A DNA stretch of 64,000 bases from Lepagella muris. GTDB lineage: Bacteria; Bacteroidota; Bacteroidia; Bacteroidales; Muribaculaceae. Positions 35,221-41,704 of this stretch are shown here, one piece after another; position 1 is the stretch's first letter, and every line of letters starts with the position of its first letter. Both the position numbers and the translations under genes were made by a program. The notes under the pieces were generated by a model. That model had not been told where the DNA came from, made no database searches, and worked only from the letters and a program-made list of their open reading frames with translations. Location: NCBI RefSeq assembly GCF_004793975.1, contig NZ_SRYB01000004.1, forward strand, positions 124,001 to 188,000, in the 5' to 3' direction.

Positions 35221-35779
35221 AAAGTTGGTATAGATAGAACTTGGAAAGACTGTTTGCAGAGACAGTCATTGTCATTGTTTCAGGCGCATAGAAATATCTG
35301 GGCTCCAACTGTGTGCCGTCAAAAAGCTGCTGCACGAGGTTGGCACCGCTTCTTGATTGTGTGAAAGCCTTGCTTATCTCAATCTTATTGTCTCCATTAA
35401 TCTTAATGAGATAATCCGAGGAATATGTCGAATACAATATCGCAGTGGCGACTCCGGCTTGCTTGATTGAGGAAAGCAGCTCGTTCACACTCTCCATTTC
35501 GCGAATGAATATGTCGCGGTTTATAGAGCTGACAGCCAAAAGTTCCTCCCGGTTGCGGTTTAGCAGATAGTCGGATGCCGTTAATTTCTTGTCAGGATTT
35601 ATGACGAACTTGCCCGTGGCATTGTCAAGATCCACGAACTGAGCCATTATCTGAGCATCCGTTTCGTATGCCCTGATCTGCGACGGTTCATTGAAAACAG
35701 TGTTGTCATCGCTGCACGCCGTCATCGCGGCAGCAATGGTGAGATATCCAAATAATGAATTAAGGTATTTAGTATCCAT
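35048..35779 (-). CDS. Hypothetical lipoprotein
   Basis: The 243-residue product (start MDTKYLNSLFGYL at 35779) has a lipoprotein signal ending AAMTAC. The middle part is helical (LLNRNREELLAVSSINRDI), and the end is a beta-rich domain (about 165-243) closing with KNLVGDGTLSVTISE. An upstream ATG at 35830 would add 17 residues but spoil the signal peptide. The last 57 or so codons are duplicated at 40768, where they are fused to a KilA-N start. Function unknown; it forms an operon with 34590-35051. Confidence 0.6.
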   Translation of the reverse strand: MDTKYLNSLFGYLTIAAAMTACSDDNTVFNEPSQIRAYETDAQIMAQFVDLDNATGKFVINPDKKLTASDYLLNRNREELLAVSSINRDIFIREMESVNELLSSIKQAGVATAILYSTYSSDYLIKINGDNKIEISKAFTQSRSGANLVQQLFDGTQLEPRYFYAPETMTMTVSANSLSKFYLYQLSFGISSESDAGTIIVTGVQSPCRASHYRVNTGDGNQTMSLKGKNLVGDGTLSVTISE

Positions 35780-35889
35780 CTTTACTCCGTTAGATTTATA
35801 TTTTTGTTGGGAGAACAAAACGATTAACAATACAAATATAATGACAAAAAATATACTGCCTTACAAAGTATTATGATAAAATGTAGGAT

Positions 35890-35927
35890 AATACAGAAAT
35901 ATGAAACCAGTTTCATATTTCTGTATT
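35890..35927 (-). terminator. Terminator of the Crp/Fnr-type gene
   Basis: AATACAGAAATATGAAAC (35890-35907) and GTTTCATATTTCTGTATT (35910-35927) are perfectly complementary 18-base arms. The last codons of the regulator gene lie inside the hairpin. Confidence 0.75.
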
Positions 35928-36506
35928 ATCGCTATTGCCCTTTATGCGTGTTTTTCTTAGACGGCAAAGATATTGCGGAGATATTTGCAGGTAAGCGGCA
36001 ATGTCTTTCTGTGGAACGTCCTGTTCGATTTGAGGATGTTCGCAGATGAGGTTGGCATACCTTTCTGCCGGTGATTTTAGTAAAATATTGCAAAAACGAT
36101 TCAACAGAGATCGATAGGAAGATTCCATCAGCAATTCCCATTGTTTGCCGGCGTATGGGTCATTATCGCATATACCCTTTAAGATTTGACCATCCATCAG
36201 CCAAACTTTAGATTTACGGCGTGCCACAATATCAAAATGGGAAGGCTCATTATTCAGACAAAAAGGGAAATCTCCAATTAAAGCATCTTTAAATGCAAAA
36301 CCTCCAATCTTAGTTTCACCGTCATGCTTGATAAACTCAAGACATAAATAACCGGATTTAACATATCCGCAAAGAGAAGATGGTTCACCGGCATGACATA
36401 TATAGTCGCCGGCATTCAACGTAACGAGCTTGCCATGGCTTTCAATCAAGTCGTGCCAAAATTTAAGGTCAATATCTTCGATATGCGTATTGAAAGGGCG
36501 TTTCAT
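35913..36506 (-). CDS. Crp/Fnr family transcription regulator
   Basis: The 197-residue product (start MKRPFNTHIED at 36506) has a cyclic-nucleotide-binding-like domain (about residues 15-130, with GDYICHAGEPSSLCGYVKSG) and a short C-terminal winged helix (about 150-190, PQKDIAAYLQISPQYLCRLRK). The cAMP-contacting residues are not conserved, as usual for Bacteroidetes members of this group. The frame continues 31 codons upstream, but that part is hydrophobic and unlike the family. The target is unknown; the duplicated lipoprotein genes next to it are a possible one. Confidence 0.8.
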   Translation of the reverse strand: MKRPFNTHIEDIDLKFWHDLIESHGKLVTLNAGDYICHAGEPSSLCGYVKSGYLCLEFIKHDGETKIGGFAFKDALIGDFPFCLNNEPSHFDIVARRKSKVWLMDGQILKGICDNDPYAGKQWELLMESSYRSLLNRFCNILLKSPAERYANLICEHPQIEQDVPQKDIAAYLQISPQYLCRLRKTRIKGNSDNTEI

Positions 36507-36797
36507 ATTCACAAAATTACTGATTTTATTTGAGATAAACGCCTGATTGGACGCAAATAGTATCATATAACCCATAAATTCAGCCATTAAGTAAAACAAG
36601 ATAAGGAGAAGTACAATGGTAAATTCCTGATAAATTATTGGAGTGCTCGTTAAGAAGACGGAACCCCCTCACCTTTTGACGGCACTACCTGAAAAAACGC
36701 GATGCCGTTACATCTCCGTAGTGTTTCGCCAGTAAAATGCACCAAAGATGGAGTGCCAGCTAATTCAAAATGATAGTTATGTCTTTAGCAGACGTAT

Positions 36798-36839
36798 GTA
36801 TTCCGAAAATACTATAAATTTGCAGTATTTTCGGAATAC
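36798..36839 (+). promoter_or_regulatory. Promoter inside a 16-base inverted repeat
   Basis: GTATTCCGAAAATACT (36798-36813) and AGTATTTTCGGAATAC (36824-36839) are perfect reverse complements around a 10-base spacer. A -7 element TATAAATTTG starts inside the left arm and runs through the spacer. A protein bound to the repeat would block the promoter. It precedes the ATPase stub by 3 bases. The rest of the 36507-36797 gap shows nothing recognisable. Confidence 0.55.
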
Positions 36840-36842
36840 TAT

Positions 36843-36938
36843 ATGAACATATATAACTATATCAGACGAGATGAGTATCTTGACAAGCTCATTGCACGAT
36901 GCGATAATGGAGAGGTCATCATCATTACCGGTCCATGA
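36843..36938 (+). pseudogene. Truncated AAA ATPase (AAA_14/DUF4143 type)
   Basis: The 31-codon frame reads MNIYNYIRRDEYLDKLI followed by a short acidic stretch and VIIITGP, then stops. This matches the start of AAA_14/DUF4143 ATPases up to the first residues of the Walker A strand. The sequence breaks off at the edge of the 54-base dispersed repeat, so the remaining 350 or so codons were lost by a deletion or insertion. Confidence 0.65.
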
Positions 36939-36990
36939 AGACACATAATCATTACAGACAATATAATTCTATTCTATAGTAAGCAACTTT
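36937..36990 (+). repeat. Dispersed repeat, copy 2
   Basis: It matches 23222-23270 with a 5-base insertion in the TTCTATTCTATAGT part. It begins exactly where the ATPase frame breaks. Confidence 0.65.
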
Positions 36991-37006
36991 GTGCTTGTAA
37001 ATGTGC

Positions 37007-38131
37007 TCAACAAGTTCCGTTAGCTTTATTTCTTAAATTTGATTTCTCAAGTTGAAGACGAATTAATTCTGTCTGATGATTTATTTCAGCCTGTAGTTCT
37101 TGTGGTGATGGTAATACCAGACGGTATTTTGTTGCAAATATCTGTTCATTCCCTTTAAGTATGGAATAACGTGCAATCGCAGGATCTGTTTCCGCACACA
37201 AAACTATGCCGATAGTAGGATTATCATCCTGCTGTCGCTGAAGCTCGTCATACATGCGAACATACATATCCATTTGTCCTACATCTTGATGCGTTACTCT
37301 CCCTATTTTTAGGTCAACAAGAAAAAAGCATTTTGTGATGAAATTGTAAAATACCAAGTCAATGTAATAATCACGAGCTTCAGTACGAATCAGTTTCTGA
37401 CGCGCAACGAGAGCAAAGCCCTTTCCCATCTCCATCAACACTTCTTCGATATTATTTAGAATAGCCTTCTCAAGATCTGTCTCTGTATAGCCGCTGTTGG
37501 ATTCTAATCCGAGAAATTCCAGCACCGTAGGGTTTTTGATATACGCAAGTTTATTATTTTGATATTCGGAGGTATTAGATAACATCTCATTATGAACGGA
37601 ATCTTTTACTTGCGAAAGAAGCATCCTCTCATAATATTGCGTTGAAATATTTCTGTCGAGAGTGCGATAGCTCCACATTTCTTGTCTTGCCTCATTCTCA
37701 TACCACTTTCTTGCTTCAATATTTATTACACGCATCAGACGTTCATAGTGGCTCCAAGGTAATAACACAGATAGTGTCTGCTGGATTGCAGAAGATTCAG
37801 CAGACACTGTCTGCTGAATTGCAAGTTCTTTATACTCAGTGTAAAATTTTCTAAAACTTCTGATATTTGACTCAGAAAAACCACGACCATATTCTTCTGT
37901 CAGAGACTCTGATGCAAGTTTGATTACGTATTTACCATATTCGGCACGTTCTGAACCACCTTGCTCCTGCTCAACTATGCGCTGTCCTATACGCCAGTTC
38001 ATCATTACTTGGGCATAATTTACGGTGCGGTATGCCTGCCTACGGCAGTCATCCACAATTTTCTTTAAATCGTGGATAAAACATTTATCTGAATTAGCAA
38101 TCTCCGATTTCATAATATTTTTTATCCCCAT
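37007..38131 (-). CDS. DUF1016 (YhcG-type) PDDEXK nuclease-like protein
   Basis: The 374-residue product has the DUF1016 N-terminal domain (about 10-170, YAQVMMNWRIGQRIVEQEQ and LPWSHYERLM) and a C-terminal PDDEXK nuclease domain (about 225-360) with IDLVFYN...FFLVDLKIG. Such proteins occur in defence islands and mobile regions; their targets are not settled. A start at 38115 (MKSEIANS) is as likely as 38131. An 11-residue in-frame duplication (AIQQTVSAESS then AIQQTLSV) lies near residues 103-121, coded by a 33-base repeat that also holds an 11-base inverted repeat. Confidence 0.82.
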   Translation of the reverse strand: MGIKNIMKSEIANSDKCFIHDLKKIVDDCRRQAYRTVNYAQVMMNWRIGQRIVEQEQGGSERAEYGKYVIKLASESLTEEYGRGFSESNIRSFRKFYTEYKELAIQQTVSAESSAIQQTLSVLLPWSHYERLMRVINIEARKWYENEARQEMWSYRTLDRNISTQYYERMLLSQVKDSVHNEMLSNTSEYQNNKLAYIKNPTVLEFLGLESNSGYTETDLEKAILNNIEEVLMEMGKGFALVARQKLIRTEARDYYIDLVFYNFITKCFFLVDLKIGRVTHQDVGQMDMYVRMYDELQRQQDDNPTIGIVLCAETDPAIARYSILKGNEQIFATKYRLVLPSPQELQAEINHQTELIRLQLEKSNLRNKANGTC

Positions 38132-38278
38132 TAGTCGGCTTTGTTTGAGAATGATGCAAATTTAGTTATTATTTATGAAATTACAATGTCAATATTTAAG
38201 TTGCTGTTAAAATTGAGATTTCAGAATTAAGAGATGACTGTATTGGAATTGGTTCGGAAACTCTTATTAGACATATTT

Positions 38279-38640
38279 TTAGGTGGGTTTGAATAGATTG
38301 GAGTAATAGATGATGTCGATGGCGAGGAGGAGGTCAGGGCTTATGCCGAAGATATCGCGTAGCCGTGTGATGAGCCTTGCCTTACGTTTCTTTATGGTGA
38401 TTTCTGCCACACCGAGACGTGCGGCTATTTCCGGATTGCGTAGCCCCTCCTCAAAACTTAGGTTGAAGATCTGACGCAGTTCCGGCGGCAATGTGGCTAT
38501 TGCGTTGAATAGGCGGGTGCGTGTCTCCACCTCGATATAGTCGGTCATCACATCCCTTGTGAGCATTGACGAGTTGAACGTCTCATTAAGATAATTCCCT
38601 TTCGCATTCTCCTTTCGGATGAGAGAAATCGCACGGTTGC
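38279..38640 (-). pseudogene. Fragment of an ECF sigma factor gene
   Basis: The reading frame covers about 118 residues of the C-terminal two thirds of the sigma factor at 24293 (from NRAISLIRK to the region 4 helix-turn-helix), but region 2 is missing. Bases 38334-38640 match 24324-24630 with about four differences over 307 bases. The last 20 residues differ completely from those of the intact gene. The break is at GCACGGTTGC, where it joins the 46-base repeat. It cannot make a working sigma factor, though region 4 could still be translated. Confidence 0.8.
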
Positions 38641-38686
38641 ATGATGCTGCTGATATAATTTTACAATATTGAGAGGACTTGATGTA
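38641..38686 (+). repeat. 46-bp repeat, copy 2
   Basis: It matches 34502-34547 and directly abuts the broken end of the sigma fragment. Confidence 0.65.
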
Positions 38687-38758
38687 ATTATTGATCATTA
38701 TTTTACAAGTATGAAAAGAAAAGATACATATTGAAAAGTGAGATTAAGATATTTTATA

Positions 38759-38766
38759 TAACTTTG
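38759..38766 (+). promoter_or_regulatory. -7 element before the 38826 lipoprotein
   Basis: TAACTTTG fits the consensus, 60 bases before ATG 38826. The -33 match is poor. Confidence 0.4.
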
Positions 38767-38825
38767 CATAATCCAAAATAATATTACAACAATTTCAATA
38801 AATACTTTTCTAAAATTGTAAAGAC

Positions 38826-39275
38826 ATGAAAAAATTAAGTTTCATAAGATTGCTTCTGCCTGTATTGTTAGTCGGGCTTGCCCTTGTCTCCTGTCAAGAT
38901 AATGAGTGTTGTGATGATATGGGTATTAAGGAATATGATATGTCCAAGTCTATTTGTGTCAATATGGATGGGCAGGATTATGTATTACTCTCTTCATCAA
39001 AAGCGGCAAAAGAATTATTTGGTGAGGATGCTGGAAGCCTGTCAGAGATAGATTTTTCAAGATATAACCTCCTTTATGTGCAAGACGCATCTCCAAATTC
39101 AATCCTTAGGATTCAGAGTGATTGGCAGAATGGTGACAATGATGTTGCCTTATTTTTGAAGGTGGAGACGCTGCTTACGGCTGAATACGTCGAATGGCAT
39201 AAGGGATTTCTACTGCCGAAATCAATAGGAGACCGATTTTCGGTAGAGATTCATTACGAGACTGCCCGACAATAA
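38826..39275 (+). CDS. Hypothetical lipoprotein
   Basis: The 149-residue product has a lipoprotein signal (LALVSC) followed by a Cys-rich DNECCDD start and a compact alpha/beta domain: YDMSKSICVNMDGQDYVLLSS, then RYNLLYVQDAS and closing strands EWHKGFLLPKSIGDRFSVEI. It has its own -7 element and is flanked by the sigma fragment and the convergent GLPGLI gene. No family is recognised. Confidence 0.6.
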   Translation: MKKLSFIRLLLPVLLVGLALVSCQDNECCDDMGIKEYDMSKSICVNMDGQDYVLLSSSKAAKELFGEDAGSLSEIDFSRYNLLYVQDASPNSILRIQSDWQNGDNDVALFLKVETLLTAEYVEWHKGFLLPKSIGDRFSVEIHYETARQ

Positions 39276-39458
39276 CCCCAGCCTCAATTACAAGATGAGT
39301 GATTGCCTTGTACCGTCTTGAATGATAAATTTGGGAGTGTATCCTATCAATATACAAATCAGCTTGACAACATGTCGGGATATAATCCTGTCACATTGAC
39401 TTGTATCGCACAATTAAATGTGGTGGAAATAAGCATCAGTATCAGTTCAGGTCGTTTA

Positions 39459-40313
39459 TTAGTGATAATCGGTTTCAAGGAAATCTATTTTAGCTTCTTC
39501 TTTATTTTTGATATGATCCTTTCCGAGGTTGATACCTAATTCCGCTGAATTTATGGAGTTGTTGTGGTCTCTATAATTACGGAGTTGTCTTAACATCTCA
39601 ATACGTGACATCTTCTCATATTGCCGATAAGGATAGATTGGATACATCTCTTGATTGGATGCCTCCAGACCCGTTGCAATGAAACTGTGTTGTCCTGTTG
39701 ATTCGGATGCTTCAAGAATCAAACCGGGGAGACCGGTGAGTTTCCACGGACCTTCCTGCAACGGGATTTCAGTAGTGAACCATGCAGTCCAGTGCCTGCC
39801 GTGATAATTAGCCGTAGCAATAGAGCATTCATATCCAAGTACAGTCTTAGTGGAATCTCCAATTTCCCACTGTATTTCGCCAAGAGGTTCGGTATAATAG
39901 CCATATTCAAAAGATCCGGCATAATCAAAGACAGTCAATTCATTATCAAGGAGCGAACGAAAAATATAAAGAAATGTGGGATATACAACGGCATTTATAA
40001 CATTTAAATCTTTTGTTTCCAAGTATTTTTTTGCTACTGAAGTAGTCATTTGTCTTTCTATAGCACGTCCTTGCGGTGTCGATCGCAGAGAGTCTTTGAA
40101 TTCAGTATCCAGACTATAAAACTTTGACTGCTCTTTATTTGCGAGAAGCACAAACGGTATCTCTCTTTTTATTATTCCGTCAGAGCCACGCACAAAAGTT
40201 CCGTTATAAGTATAACCCACTTTTATTTCAGCACGCGGATACTCCTTACTCTTCGCCGATATAGGGAAGACAGCGATCAATAGGAATATGAATATGATAA
40301 GTTTGGTTTTCAT
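39459..40313 (-). CDS. GLPGLI family protein
   Basis: The 284-residue product has a signal peptide (residues 1-20) and the family signature in WKLTGLPGLILEASES (about residues 190-205), preceded by AWFTTEIPLQEGP. GLPGLI proteins are common in Bacteroidetes, are exported, and have no established function. It is the last of three overlapping genes (40768, 40310, 39459), with an ATGA overlap to the duplicated lipoprotein gene. Only a short stub of the same gene remains at the sister locus (34570). Confidence 0.85.
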   Translation of the reverse strand: MKTKLIIFIFLLIAVFPISAKSKEYPRAEIKVGYTYNGTFVRGSDGIIKREIPFVLLANKEQSKFYSLDTEFKDSLRSTPQGRAIERQMTTSVAKKYLETKDLNVINAVVYPTFLYIFRSLLDNELTVFDYAGSFEYGYYTEPLGEIQWEIGDSTKTVLGYECSIATANYHGRHWTAWFTTEIPLQEGPWKLTGLPGLILEASESTGQHSFIATGLEASNQEMYPIYPYRQYEKMSRIEMLRQLRNYRDHNNSINSAELGINLGKDHIKNKEEAKIDFLETDYH

Positions 40314-40940
40314 TTGCTTGTCGTTCGGGCTTTGTATTTATAGAATGTAGTTGTTTGATTGGGTATCAGTACCGGGTCTTTAGCTGACCATTGCATCCAC
40401 AATTCCGTTGGTGTGAGTTTCTTGATAAGCCAATAGCCATCCATTGCATTTCCTGCTGTCTGAATGACCGCGAAATTCTCGGTCGTGAAAGTCCACTGAA
40501 AATATCTTATGTCCTCTTTCACGTTTTCATCTTTTAGAGAGCCGACAGCAAACCAGCCTTTCCCTTTGAGATCGAAATAATATATTGACGTTTTATCCTC
40601 AATGGTTTGTTCGTTGCCCAGTCCGTAATCAGCATATACCTCAACCCACTCTTTCCCTGTCAGCATTGACAATGTGTTTTCCTGACCTTCATTAAGATAG
40701 CCTGTGCGTCCCTCGCATGACGAAAGGCACACAAACAATATGGTAAGAATAGAAAATATTACCGCCTTCATTCTGAAATTGTGACGGACAGCGTTCCGTC
40801 GCCGACAAGATTTTTGCCTTTGAGAGACATTGACTTATTACCCTCCCCGGTGTTTACTCGATAATATGAGGCTCGGCAGGGAGATTGCACTCCTGTCACG
40901 ATGATTGTGCCGGCATCAGGCTTGGAAGCTATACCGAATG
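40302..40940. repeat. 639-bp duplicated segment, copy 2
   Basis: It is the sister of 34582-35220. The left edge falls at the fourth codon of the GLPGLI gene and the right edge at ATACCGAATG, inside the chimeric gene. Confidence 0.85.
40310..40771 (-). CDS. Duplicated hypothetical lipoprotein, copy 2
   Basis: The 153-residue product is almost identical to the 34590-35051 product, with the same lipoprotein signal and lipocalin-like strand pattern. Here it lies between the chimeric gene upstream (4-base overlap) and an intact GLPGLI gene downstream (4-base overlap), so all three are probably translated together. Function unknown. Confidence 0.65.
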   Translation of the reverse strand: MKAVIFSILTILFVCLSSCEGRTGYLNEGQENTLSMLTGKEWVEVYADYGLGNEQTIEDKTSIYYFDLKGKGWFAVGSLKDENVKEDIRYFQWTFTTENFAVIQTAGNAMDGYWLIKKLTPTELWMQWSAKDPVLIPNQTTTFYKYKARTTSK

Positions 40941-41079
40941 TACGATTACGCATCCAATTTTCGATAACAGCATTAGGCTCATCGCTTTTATGCCGAGCGA
41001 GATCTGTTAGCGACACATAATCATCACCATCTACATTGATGATAGTGATATTGGTATTTTTGACTGTTATTTTTGCCAT
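40768..41079 (-). pseudogene. Chimera of a KilA-N start and a lipoprotein tail
   Basis: Residues 1-46 (MAKITVKNTNITIINVDGDD, then YVSLTDLARHK and NWMRNR) are the beginning of a KilA-N domain, a DNA-binding module of phages and mobile elements. From residue 47 the sequence switches to the last 57 residues of the lipoprotein at 35048 (GTIIVTGVQSP to SVTISE). The join is at ATACCGAATG. The frame is intact and has a consensus promoter, so a 103-residue product is probably made, but neither parent domain is complete. Confidence 0.75.
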
Positions 41080-41104
41080 GCGCAGAGAGGGATTGGTTTA
41101 TTAT

Positions 41105-41112
41105 GCAAAGGT
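41105..41112 (-). promoter_or_regulatory. -7 element of the KilA-N chimera operon
   Basis: On the minus strand TACCTTTG fits TAnnTTTG, about 26 bases before the chimera ATG. It presumably belonged to the original KilA-N gene and now drives the lipoprotein and GLPGLI genes. Confidence 0.5.
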
Positions 41113-41184
41113 AGCAAAAATATCTGATATATCAGTGTATTAGCGACTTTTTACATCCGAATATATGCGGTTCTTTCATAGACA

Positions 41185-41683
41185 TTATTTCAAGATTGCT
41201 GATGTACCACCGTTTTGTTCTCCCACTTCGTTGCCTTGACGCACTTTCTTGCCATAGTTGAAAGTATAGGTCACGGATAGGTTTATTCTGCGATGATAGT
41301 AGTTCCCTCCCTGATATTTCACCTCCGAATATAACGGCGATGTCAGCGTCTGGGTAGAGCCTAACCAATCGTTACGGAACATATTGATTGCCGTGACGCG
41401 AACATTCCAACCCGATTTGCTCCATCCTGCAAGGATCTGGTAAAAATCACGGTCTTTATAATAAACCCCGCGGTTTCCCTGTATTGTTCGGCTTGGAGTC
41501 TGATAGGAAGCTTGGAAATAGAAGTTGTTAAGATAATATGTAGCTGACCCGTTTATGGAAAATGGTGTTTTGGATATATCGTAATATCCCGTCATTCGAA
41601 ATATTGAAACAGATGGTTGCGCGGCAAGCTGAAGTTTCCCTCCAAGCAACTTATCAAATGTTGAGAATCTCGTTTTTCAACTA
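41185..41683 (-). pseudogene. C-terminal fragment of a TonB-receptor-like barrel protein
   Basis: An open frame of about 165 codons without a proper start encodes only the last barrel strands of an outer membrane protein. It has the same type of end as the intact neighbour at 41705: a strand RRINLSVTYTFNYGKK, then a polar tail, and a final SAILK. It is probably what is left of a tandem paralogue. Confidence 0.7.
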
Positions 41684-41704
41684 TTTCTTACCGCTTTTTT
41701 ATAA

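Noticed and set aside
36798..36839. Invertible promoter of the Bacteroides type
   Set aside because: Only 10 bases lie between the arms; known invertible promoters flip segments of a hundred bases or more and no invertase is near.
39303..39539. 78-codon plus-strand frame between the 38826 lipoprotein and GLPGLI genes
   Set aside because: It overlaps the end of GLPGLI on the other strand and has no signal or domain features.
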